Below are positions 24,315 to 31,615 of a stretch of 64,000 nucleotides of DNA, piece by piece. The stretch comes from Chryseobacterium oleae (lineage in GTDB: Bacteria > Bacteroidota > Bacteroidia > Flavobacteriales > Weeksellaceae): the NCBI RefSeq assembly GCF_900115055.1, contig NZ_FOVD01000004.1, positions 1-64,000 on the forward strand, written 5' to 3'. Each line of letters starts with the position of its first letter. The stretch's first letter is position 1. Below the pieces are notes generated by a model that did not search any database, was not told the origin of the DNA, and saw only the letters and a list, made by a program, of their open reading frames with translations. Made by a program: the position numbers and the translations under genes.

Positions 24315-24338
24315 AAAACCGCCCCGTAGAGCGGTTTT
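24315..24338 (-). terminator. Rho-independent terminator after paralogue D
   Basis: AAAACCGC and GCGGTTTT form a perfect 8-bp stem with an 8-base loop and an extended T-run on the minus strand. It lies 16 bp beyond the stop codon of the 24354-26489 gene. Confidence 0.85.
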
Positions 24339-24353
24339 CTGTTTTTATAATGA

Positions 24354-26489
24354 TTATTCTCTGTTTTTTACCATTACCCATCCTGAAAACTTGAATGGTG
24401 TATTCTTTTTGTCATTTTCATTCCATGTTACAGAGTACCAGTAGGTTCCTGTAGGGATCTTTTTCCCGGCTACTGTTCCGTCCCACTTATATCCGTTAGA
24501 CTTATCCGCCTGATGGATTTTCGTACCATATCTGTCAAAGATACTCAACACAAGACTTTGTTTTCCTGATAATGCTGAATAATCTATCACATCATTTACG
24601 CCATCTCCGTTTGGTGTAATCACGTTGATCAGGTTCGGAACCAGAACTGTAATATCAATCGGCTCACAGTCATAAGCATCTTTTACATATACTTTGTGGT
24701 CACCTCTTGAAATATTGGTGAATACATTAGAGTCCTGCCAGTTGATATTATCCATAGAATATTTATAATCTGGAGTTCCTCCGATAACATTCACTGTGAT
24801 CGAAGTGTTTGAAATATCAATGCTTGATACCACAGGTTGCTCAGAAGCATATACTTTTACTTTCTGTAGTGTGATACAGTTTCCGGTTTTTAATTTAACC
24901 CAGTAAGTTCCTACAGCTGCATTGTTAATCGCCTGTGTAGTTGCTCCCGTGCTCCATTCGTAACCACTGAATCCAGGACCTGCATCCAGTGTCGTTTTAT
25001 CCTCGATACATATGATTTTATCTTTTAAAACGCTTGAATAAACGGGTCCCACTACAGTCAGCGTTATTTTTGCAATATTATAACATCCCTGTGCATTGAA
25101 TACTTTTGCATACACTACTCCTGTAGGCGCTGTGTAAGTAAGGAAGTTTAGAATTTCGTTCGTTCCGCTTATGGCATCTGCTACAGACGGATAATATTTT
25201 TTCGTTGCTGTTCCTGCAGTTACAGGCGCATTGTTAAGATTGAATACTCCAAGTGAATGATTGGTTTCAATGAAACACTCTCTCAAAGAAGCATCCATAA
25301 CCGCTACCAGTGGATGGAATTTCAGAGTGATTTCAGCAGTTGCTGTACATCCGAATTCATTGGTTGCTTTTACAAATATTTTTCCTTCAGCCGATACAAA
25401 CTGATATATGGATGGACTCGTGATCTCATTCGTTCCTGCATTCAGGTCGAACATCGTAGGATAATACTTTAACGTATGGCCAGGTAAAGCTCCAATCGTA
25501 GCAGTCGTAAGATCATACATTGCTGTTCCGGAGTTATTATTACTGCAACTTGTAAGCGTGGCGTTGTTTAAAGCAAAACTACCGTCCTTGAATTTAAATT
25601 TACCAGTAATAAAACAGCCATTCATAGGATTTGTCGGATTCGTCGGATCCTGATATGCAATCCTGTAAAGGTAAGTTGTTGTAAAGTTTACGACCTCTGA
25701 AGTCACAGGGTTTCCTCCTGTAATAACATCATTGGTGTTTTTATGGTAGCTTACTTTGAAGTTGGCACTGTTACCGTTGATAATTCCTGCGCTAAGGGCA
25801 GTAAAGTTGAAAGGAGTAGCCAGTGAACATACAGCAATTTCATTCGGGTTTGCAGGGTTTGCTGCAGGCTGTCCTGGTGTTACAAACGGGAACGGAGCTA
25901 ATGCAGGATCGTTGAATGCAGAGCTTAAGCTTGCAGTACCTGTCCATGTCAGTGAGAATCCATCCGGTGAACTTCTGTAGTTATCCACAACCAGATAATA
26001 GGTCTCGCCAGCCTGTACCACCATATGAGGGCTCCATTCTGCAAGGTTTCCTGCACTTCCGTTTGTATTTGGCGGTGGAGGAGGAGGTATTGTAAGCAGT
26101 AAACCTGTATTTCCCTGAGATGCTCCTGTACCGTTGAAATTACATCTTACAGGCGTTACGAAAACGTTAGCGTTGTTCAAAGATGTACAACCGTTTGTAG
26201 TAGGGCCATATACGGCAAAGTCATAATCATCGGTGTCAATCACCGGATTAATAACAAATGCCAATGTTCCTGAAGTGGCTGCCGTAAAAGAATACCACAC
26301 CGAAAAGTGTTCATTTTCAGTGTCACTCAAACATGAGTTAGCACCAATACCTTCGAGGATCAGTCCAGGTCCGGAAGGGGTATATGAGATATCTGAGTTT
26401 CCACAGACAGATATTGCACTAATACAATCTGACTGAGCATATAAGATGCGCGAGCAGATGATTAGAAAAACGAGTAATGCTTTTTTCAT
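24354..26489 (-). CDS. T9SS type B sorting-domain surface protein with PPC-like N-terminus (paralogue D)
   Basis: This 711-residue protein has a signal peptide (about 1-18) and the same PPC-like head as paralogue C (SDCISAISVCGNSDISYTPS, DTDDYDFAVYGPTTNGCTSL), with a proline-rich stretch, TIPPPPPPNTNG, inside it. It continues with a middle module, two modules of about 80 residues, an Ig-like segment, a SprB-like repeat and a type B sorting domain beginning NVITPNGDGVND. It is predicted to be secreted by T9SS. From the first module on it matches paralogue A closely (NAGTNEIT, GVFNLNNAPV, KVFNAQGCY, ASEQPVV), not its tandem neighbour C. It has its own terminator. A role in adhesion or gliding is inference. 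Confidence 0.88.
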   Translation of the reverse strand: MKKALLVFLIICSRILYAQSDCISAISVCGNSDISYTPSGPGLILEGIGANSCLSDTENEHFSVWYSFTAATSGTLAFVINPVIDTDDYDFAVYGPTTNGCTSLNNANVFVTPVRCNFNGTGASQGNTGLLLTIPPPPPPNTNGSAGNLAEWSPHMVVQAGETYYLVVDNYRSSPDGFSLTWTGTASLSSAFNDPALAPFPFVTPGQPAANPANPNEIAVCSLATPFNFTALSAGIINGNSANFKVSYHKNTNDVITGGNPVTSEVVNFTTTYLYRIAYQDPTNPTNPMNGCFITGKFKFKDGSFALNNATLTSCSNNNSGTAMYDLTTATIGALPGHTLKYYPTMFDLNAGTNEITSPSIYQFVSAEGKIFVKATNEFGCTATAEITLKFHPLVAVMDASLRECFIETNHSLGVFNLNNAPVTAGTATKKYYPSVADAISGTNEILNFLTYTAPTGVVYAKVFNAQGCYNIAKITLTVVGPVYSSVLKDKIICIEDKTTLDAGPGFSGYEWSTGATTQAINNAAVGTYWVKLKTGNCITLQKVKVYASEQPVVSSIDISNTSITVNVIGGTPDYKYSMDNINWQDSNVFTNISRGDHKVYVKDAYDCEPIDITVLVPNLINVITPNGDGVNDVIDYSALSGKQSLVLSIFDRYGTKIHQADKSNGYKWDGTVAGKKIPTGTYWYSVTWNENDKKNTPFKFSGWVMVKNRE

Positions 26490-26580
26490 AAAGGGGGATT
26501 TAAAAAAGACAAATATAAAAAATTATTAAAGTTAATTTAAAGATTTTGTGATATATTTAATAGAATGAGCATATTATTGT

Positions 26581-27816
26581 CTAATAATTCATTTTCCTCA
26601 GCTTGGGATTGGTGCTTGCGACTAAGAGTGCTACGAGTACGGTCATGCTTCCCCCAAAGACTACAGAACGCACTACGCCGAGTAACTTTGCCATCAGCCC
26701 GCTTTCGAATTGCCCCATTTCATTACTGGACATGATGAATATAGAATTTACACTCAGTACACGCCCTCTGATGTGATCCGGAGTTTTCAGCTGGACAATA
26801 GTTCCTCTGATGACCACCGAAATTCCGTCCAGCATTCCGCTCATGACAAGGAATATAAATGAAAGCCAGTAAAGCTTGGATAATCCGAAACCAATGATGC
26901 AGAGCCCGAATCCGGCCACAACCACCAGAAGAATTTTTCCTTGATTCTTTCTTAAAGGAACCACGGCCAGAAGCGTGATAATGCACATAGAACCAATATC
27001 GGAAGCGGCATTCAGAAGCCCGAAACCTTCCGCTCCGGCATCCAGAATATCGGTGGCAAATACCGGAATCATGGCAACAGCTCCTCCGAAAAGAACCGCG
27101 AACATATCCAGACACAAAGCACCCAGAATTTCTTTCGTCTTAAAAATATAGGAAATTCCTTCACGCATACTTTCAACCACATTCACTTCCTCTTTTTTAT
27201 ACTCCGAATGTTGCTGTTTCAGTTGCCAGAAAAATAATGAAGCCACAAATATTAACGAAATAATAACGATCAGCGTCCATTTTACTCCGAAGAACCCGAT
27301 AAGAAGTCCGCCCGCAGCATGTCCGCATACCGAAGAAATAAGAAAGGTAGCCTGGTTCAGCGTAACAGCATTGGGAAGGTTTTCTTTCTTTACGATTTTT
27401 GGAATCATTGAAGGTACGATAGGTCCGATAAATGCGCGGGCAATCCCTGTGAAAAAGATGACACCATATATAAAATAGGTGATCTCGTGCCCATTGAAGT
27501 GCATTTCTACATTGAAAAATGCAGGAATTAGCAGCAGGCCGATCAAGAAAATATAAGCATAATTACAAATCAGCAGCAGCCTCTTTTTTTCGTTCATATC
27601 AATCACGTGGCCCGCATACAGGGCACAGCTTACCGCCGGAATGACTTCCGAGAGACCAATAAGGCCTATTGAAAACGGATCTTTTGTTAATTGATACACC
27701 CACCATCCTAGTAAAGTAGCAAGCATTCTGAAGGCTAAAACAATAAAAAATCTTCCGGTAAGAAGATTCCTGAATTCAACATTTTGCAATGTTTTTAACG
27801 GCGTAAAGGAAATCAT
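26581..27816 (-). CDS. Major facilitator superfamily (MFS) transporter
   Basis: This 411-residue inner-membrane protein has about 12 hydrophobic helices and MFS features, including a long cytoplasmic loop near the middle (QLKQQHSEYKKEEVN). It resembles the drug or siderophore exporter branch that includes EntS (MFS_3). The substrate is unknown. The start is set at ATG 27816 (MISFTPLKTLQNVEFRNLL). The in-frame TTG at 27822 lies inside the -7 box (27820-27827), so it cannot be translated from a transcript starting there. The gene stands alone, with about 90 bp on either side. Confidence 0.88.
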   Translation of the reverse strand: MISFTPLKTLQNVEFRNLLTGRFFIVLAFRMLATLLGWWVYQLTKDPFSIGLIGLSEVIPAVSCALYAGHVIDMNEKKRLLLICNYAYIFLIGLLLIPAFFNVEMHFNGHEITYFIYGVIFFTGIARAFIGPIVPSMIPKIVKKENLPNAVTLNQATFLISSVCGHAAGGLLIGFFGVKWTLIVIISLIFVASLFFWQLKQQHSEYKKEEVNVVESMREGISYIFKTKEILGALCLDMFAVLFGGAVAMIPVFATDILDAGAEGFGLLNAASDIGSMCIITLLAVVPLRKNQGKILLVVVAGFGLCIIGFGLSKLYWLSFIFLVMSGMLDGISVVIRGTIVQLKTPDHIRGRVLSVNSIFIMSSNEMGQFESGLMAKLLGVVRSVVFGGSMTVLVALLVASTNPKLRKMNY

Positions 27817-27819
27817 GCA

Positions 27820-27827
27820 CAAAAATA
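27820..27827 (-). promoter_or_regulatory. -7 box that decides the start of the MFS gene
   Basis: On the minus strand this reads TATTTTTG, matching TAnnTTTG, and ends 3 bp before the ATG at 27816. Transcription would start at or near the start codon, which rules out the TTG overlapping the box. Confidence 0.6.
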
Positions 27828-27909
27828 GCCCTAAATATTTATTTAAGGCTGTTTATATGCTGTTTTTTTAAATGATAAATCAAATAGGTCCCGAAAGATA
27901 AAATCTATT

Positions 27910-28272
27910 TTAGTCCGCTCTCAGTGAACTGATCACAATTGCTGCAACACCCGCTGCTCCGATGACGGTAGCACCCGCTGTAACTCTTGCCTTGCTTCTG
28001 TCTTTTACAGCAGCAACATTAGATTTTGGAATGATCACCTCTGTACTGTCTTTTTTACCGGCAGTTCCAATAAGGTTTTCAGCATCCGTATTTCGGAAAA
28101 GCATCTTCTGTTTTTTGGAACCATCTTTCATGGTAACTACGTAAACCTTTCCGGCTTGAAGATTAGAATAATTGTTTTTTGAAATGTCATCGCTGTACTT
28201 TGTTGTCGCGCAGGATGAAATCACAAATAAAGATGTTAGTAAAGATGATTTTAAAAGTACAGATGCTCTCAT
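27910..28272 (-). CDS. Small lipoprotein with C-terminal hydrophobic segment
   Basis: This 120-residue protein has a signal peptide and lipobox VISSC with the acylated cysteine at residue 21. The mature part (YSNLQAGKVYVVTMKDGSKK, then a VIIPKSNVAAVKDRSKAR stretch) looks like a small beta-rich domain, followed by a Gly/Ala-rich hydrophobic tail, GATVIGAAGVAAIVI. This layout recurs in short Bacteroidota lipoproteins of unknown function. It lies between the MFS and GH3 genes, each in its own unit. No functional call is possible. Confidence 0.75.
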   Translation of the reverse strand: MRASVLLKSSLLTSLFVISSCATTKYSDDISKNNYSNLQAGKVYVVTMKDGSKKQKMLFRNTDAENLIGTAGKKDSTEVIIPKSNVAAVKDRSKARVTAGATVIGAAGVAAIVISSLRAD

Positions 28273-28341
28273 TATTATTTTTTATTTTTCCAAATTTATA
28301 ATTTTTTTCGAATATATGTTTTTTGAATTGAAAAAATATCT

Positions 28342-29841
28342 TTAAAGTTTGTAAATTTCTAATAGATCTGCAATTTTTCTGTCATTGGCAAGTCTTGGTG
28401 TTTTGTTCTGCCCACCTAGTTTACCCTGAGATTTTGCGTACTCATGAAAGGCATTCTTTTTTAGCAGACTGATATGGAGCGGCTGAAGAATATTTCCCGT
28501 AATAAGATCATCGTAGTAGGTATTTCTCTTACGAAGTTCAGTATCCAGCTCGTTTCTGAAGGATTCTAAATGTTCAGGTTCCTTTTCAAATTCAATCAGC
28601 CATTCATGATATGGAAGTCCCTCAGCCGGGTTCACCTGCGGGGCAAGATGAAACTCTGTGATTTGGGCTGGATGCTTTTCTAAAGCGGCTTTCATCGCCT
28701 CTTCCACTTCAAAAGCGATCACGTGTTCTCCAAAAGCAGAAGTAAAATGCTTGGTTCTTCCACTTACCAGAATTCTGTACGGATCCTTATCGATAAACCT
28801 CACCACATCACCTATTGAATAGGCCCATAAACCTGAATTGGTCGTAAGAATCAAGGCATAATCTTTATGAAGTTCAACCTCTTTAATCGTTAATCTTCTG
28901 GCGTTCGGTTTACCGTATTCTTCCAGGGGAATAAATTCATAGAAAATCCCATGATTGGTTAAAAGAAGCAGTCCTTCTTTGGTATAGTCATCCTGAAAGG
29001 CGAAAAAACCCTCAGATGCAGGAAATGTCTGAATAATATCAACTTTTCCACCCAAAAGATCCTCCATTTTATCGCGATAAGGTTCGTAGTTAACACCTCC
29101 GGTTACCAAAAGCTGGAGATTCGGGAAAAGCTGTTTGATCTTTTTACCATGTTTTTCTGAAAGTTTTTCAAAATACATGATCAGCCATGGCGGAATTCCC
29201 GAGATCAGTGTCATGTTTTCATGTTCCGTTTCTTCAATGATTTTATCCACTTTGGCCTCCCAGTCTTCCATTACATTCGTTTTCCAGCTCGGAAGTCGGT
29301 TTTTCTGAAGATAAGTCGGAATATGATGGGCAACGATTCCTGAAAGTCTTCCGGTTTTTATCCCGAAAACTTCTTCCATTTCCGGGCTGCCCTGAAGAAA
29401 GATCATCTTTCCATTCACAAAATCGGCATTGTCTTTTTGCGCGATATAATGGAAAAGTGCACTTTGAGCACCCGCAATCTGAAACGGCATTCCTTCTTTT
29501 GAAATGGGAATGTATTTGGATCCTGATGTGGTTCCCGAAGTTTTAGCAAAATATTCCGGAGTATCTGTCCAGAGAATATTAGCCTGTCCTTTTTTTACCC
29601 TTTCGATGTAAGGTTTCAGATCTTCATAGTCGGCAACAGGAACTTTTTCCTGAAATTCCCGGATGGAATGGATGTTCTCAAAATCATGCTCCCTTCCGAA
29701 AAGAGTTTTCTGAGCCGTCTTTACAAGAGACAGCAAAAGAGCTTCCTGATTTTTCTCTGAGTTTTTTTTGAATTCCCCGGTTTTCTGAACATGTTTTTTT
29801 GCCCAGACCAATGCCGCGTTTTTCTTGAAGAAATTTAACAT
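28342..29841 (-). CDS. GH3 auxin-responsive-promoter family protein
   Basis: This 499-residue cytoplasmic protein belongs to the GH3 branch of acyl-adenylating (ANL-type) enzymes. The ATP-binding motif KTSGTTSGSKYIPI lies at about residues 93-106, QTFPASEGFFAF and GDVVRFID further on, and a C-terminal mobile domain ends the protein. Plant GH3 proteins join amino acids to auxin or jasmonate; bacterial members are common in Bacteroidota, but their substrates are unknown. The length is slightly shorter than plant forms, as usual for bacteria. A -7 box lies 4 bp upstream of the ATG. It stands alone, with a 670-bp gene-free stretch upstream. Confidence 0.92.
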   Translation of the reverse strand: MLNFFKKNAALVWAKKHVQKTGEFKKNSEKNQEALLLSLVKTAQKTLFGREHDFENIHSIREFQEKVPVADYEDLKPYIERVKKGQANILWTDTPEYFAKTSGTTSGSKYIPISKEGMPFQIAGAQSALFHYIAQKDNADFVNGKMIFLQGSPEMEEVFGIKTGRLSGIVAHHIPTYLQKNRLPSWKTNVMEDWEAKVDKIIEETEHENMTLISGIPPWLIMYFEKLSEKHGKKIKQLFPNLQLLVTGGVNYEPYRDKMEDLLGGKVDIIQTFPASEGFFAFQDDYTKEGLLLLTNHGIFYEFIPLEEYGKPNARRLTIKEVELHKDYALILTTNSGLWAYSIGDVVRFIDKDPYRILVSGRTKHFTSAFGEHVIAFEVEEAMKAALEKHPAQITEFHLAPQVNPAEGLPYHEWLIEFEKEPEHLESFRNELDTELRKRNTYYDDLITGNILQPLHISLLKKNAFHEYAKSQGKLGGQNKTPRLANDRKIADLLEIYKL

Positions 29842-29845
29842 GCCT

Positions 29846-29853
29846 CAAATTTA
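29846..29853 (-). promoter_or_regulatory. -7 box for the GH3 gene
   Basis: On the minus strand this reads TAAATTTG, matching TAnnTTTG, 4 bp before the ATG at 29841. Confidence 0.55.
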
Positions 29854-29871
29854 TAAATAAGTAAGTTCAGT

Positions 29872-29903
29872 CTCAAAACTTTGGGAATAAAATAAAAAAT
29901 AAA
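29872..29903 (+). repeat. Possible solo terminal repeat related to the MITE
   Basis: CTCAAAACTTTGGGAATAAA followed by AAATACAAGC resembles the end of MITE copy B (CTTAAAACTTTGGGAGTAAA then AAATACAATC). No opposite end or target duplication was found nearby, so it may be a decayed or solo end. The gene-free stretch 29842-30511 also holds a degenerate GCAGAT/ATCTGC-rich segment (about 29988-30055) and MITE copy B. Confidence 0.4.
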
Positions 29904-30079
29904 TACAAGCGAATCTATAAGGTGTCGCCATCTTAAATATGTCTTTAGATTTTTTTAAGCAACAAAAGAATGTTTATAATGATGAGCTCTCGCAGATGAT
30001 ACGTATAAAGCAGATGAGTAAAAGTAAAAATCTGCATCATCTGGTTAATCTGCGTGAAATTTTAAAATCATGTGATCTG

Positions 30080-30340
30080 GGATTAATCTTAAAACTTTGG
30101 GAGTAAAACAAATACAATCAAACCTAATAGTCTGTTTAAAATTAACCTTATTTTTCTTAACCTCAATAAACTTTAGTTTATTTCTTAATTTAAACATTAA
30201 GGATTTAAGCAGTATATTTATTGTTATGAATGAAGAAATCAATAAATTGATTTTTTAAAGTTCTTTAAGCATCCCATCTTTTAAGGCCTTAATGTCTTAA
30301 TGTTTTAAAAAAATTGCTTCCCAAGTTTTCAAATTAATCC
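30080..30340 (-). mobile_element. MITE-like non-autonomous element, copy B (261 bp, 8-bp target duplication)
   Basis: This is a second, inverted copy of the 638-885 element. It starts GGATTAATCTTAAAACTTTG and ends with the complementary sequence of GGATTAATTTGAAAACTTGG. The flanks are the perfect 8-bp duplication GTGATCTG (30072-30079 and 30341-30348), different from that of copy A, so the two insertions are independent. Interior sequence is well conserved between copies (for example ATTTATTGATTTCTTCATTC on the reverse strand), and copy B carries about 14 extra bases near one end. There is no reading frame of note. Confidence 0.88.
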
Positions 30341-30444
30341 GTGATCTGTATCCATTCCCTTCATCGGAATGAATGAAATTGATTCCACCTGTGCTTTCCT
30401 TTGTAGAATATGGAATCATTTTGATCCGGATAAACCATAAAAAA

Positions 30445-30469
30445 AACCGGCGAATGAGTTTCACCGGTT
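30445..30469 (-). terminator. Rho-independent terminator after the basic repeat protein gene
   Basis: AACCGGCGAA and TTCACCGGTT form a 10-bp stem with one mismatch and a 5-base loop, with a run of T on the minus strand. It lies about 43 bp beyond the stop codon at 30512. Confidence 0.82.
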
Positions 30470-30511
30470 CTTCGAAATTTGATTATGAAAATAACAACTA
30501 TATGTTAAAGT

Positions 30512-30784
30512 TTACTTGTTGGCTTTGTACCTCTTGTCTGGAGTACCGTCTTTCTTAAGGTTTTTATTTTCTTTATACCTTTTGTCCGGTGTTCCGTCTT
30601 TTTTCATTTTAACTGCCGGTTGAGCAGGTTTAGCCGTTGCTGCTGGCTGAGCTGTTTTAGCAGCCGGAGCTTTTACTGTTTTTGCCGTGTGATGAGGAGC
30701 TGCGGTAGTTGCCGGAGCAGTTTGCTGTGCAGTTGCAAATCCTAGTCCTAATGCTAGTGACATTGCTGTTAATAATTTTTTCAT
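30512..30784 (-). CDS. Small basic secreted protein with KKDGTPDKRYK repeats
   Basis: This 90-residue protein has a signal peptide (about 1-20, MKKLLTAMSLALGLGFATAQ), a low-complexity Ala/Thr/Pro/Lys linker (21-58) and two tandem 15-residue repeats: KKDGTPDKRYKENK (61-74) and KKDGTPDKRYKANK (77-90). The mature protein is very basic and likely unstructured, suggesting binding to nucleic acid, acidic polysaccharide or the cell wall, but that is inference. I know of no function for this repeat. It has its own terminator and a spacer of about 180 bp upstream. Confidence 0.75.
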   Translation of the reverse strand: MKKLLTAMSLALGLGFATAQQTAPATTAAPHHTAKTVKAPAAKTAQPAATAKPAQPAVKMKKDGTPDKRYKENKNLKKDGTPDKRYKANK

Positions 30785-30916
30785 GAGGGTGTATTGTTTA
30801 TTTTTTCTTGAGTAAAGATATACAAAAAACGGGCTGGAAAACTGAGATTTATAACCTTAACTAAAGTTTATTACTGCTTAAAAAAAACTTAAAGCAACTC
30901 TCTCGGAAATAAAATA

Positions 30917-30943
30917 AGCCTGCTTTCATAATGAAAACAGGCT
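30917..30943 (-). terminator. Rho-independent terminator after the 30967 lipoprotein gene
   Basis: AGCCTG and CAGGCT enclose a further pairing, TTTCAT with ATGAAA, to give a long hairpin. A TTATTTTATTT run follows on the minus strand. It lies 24 bp beyond the stop codon. Confidence 0.8.
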
Positions 30944-30966
30944 CAATTGTAAATATGAATGTTGAT

Positions 30967-31359
30967 TTATCGTGTACAGTTGGCAGTCCATGTTTTACCA
31001 TCTTTCGCATAGAAAATTTTAAGTTCGTTATTATCTATTCTGATGTAAGAGGTAGCATTGGATCCTACCATGACCAAAGTATGGTCACCCTGTTGCTGAA
31101 ATTCCACCCCGTTAAGATCCGGAATGCCGTTCGAGAATGCGAAATTATATTTCGTTCCACTGGCAATTTTTGTTACAAAAACACTTCCGTTATCTGTACT
31201 GTTGTTGGTAGAGCCATCATTGTAAGAGATACTACCTTTGTAGGTTCCTGCGAAGAAATCATTGTTTACAGGATCATCGTCATTACTGCATGAAGCGAAA
31301 GATAATGTGGCCACAAATACCAGCATAAGTACGCCTAAGATTCTGATTGCTTTTTTCAT
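30967..31359 (-). CDS. Small lipoprotein of unknown function
   Basis: This 130-residue protein has a signal peptide with lipobox SFASC (acylated cysteine at residue 24), followed by the acidic SNDDD that is typical of surface-exposed Bacteroidota lipoproteins (lipoprotein export signal). The mature part (GTYKGSISYNDGST, GTKYNFAFSNGIPDLNGVEF, TWTANCTR) suggests a small beta-sandwich or lipocalin-like fold, as in lipoproteins of the DUF4488/lipocalin style; this is inference. It is a single gene with its own terminator. The spacer to the divergent mfd gene is 256 bp and holds no other gene. Confidence 0.75.
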   Translation of the reverse strand: MKKAIRILGVLMLVFVATLSFASCSNDDDPVNNDFFAGTYKGSISYNDGSTNNSTDNGSVFVTKIASGTKYNFAFSNGIPDLNGVEFQQQGDHTLVMVGSNATSYIRIDNNELKIFYAKDGKTWTANCTR

Positions 31360-31543
31360 AATATTATTTCTTTAAAAGTTTGATGAGGGTAAAAGGCCAA
31401 ACATTATGCCATGCAATAAAATGAGAGTTTTTTTAACTTTTTATTAGATAAGTTTGTAAAAAATTAAGATTTGGGTATGTATTTAGTTGTTTTGTATGAG
31501 TTTTGGTAAAATAAGACTTATCCTGTGAAGAAAAAATTATCCT

Positions 31544-31551
31544 TACCTTTG
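31544..31551 (+). promoter_or_regulatory. -7 box for mfd
   Basis: TACCTTTG matches TAnnTTTG, 64 bp before the ATG of mfd. The leader holds a small hairpin (TTTCGG with CCGAAA, about 31565-31583). Confidence 0.5.
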
Positions 31552-31615
31552 TTGAGCATCAACGGTTTCGGAACACTCCCGAAATCGCTTTTGTCGTTTT
31601 ATACCATTACTATTT

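Noticed and set aside
29988..30055. GCAGAT/ATCTGC-rich segment as a possible structured RNA or riboswitch
   Set aside because: It looks like a degenerate dispersed repeat with no conserved architecture, and no gene is suitably placed downstream.
31565..31583. Small hairpin in the mfd leader as a regulatory element
   Set aside because: A six-base stem is too common to support a function.
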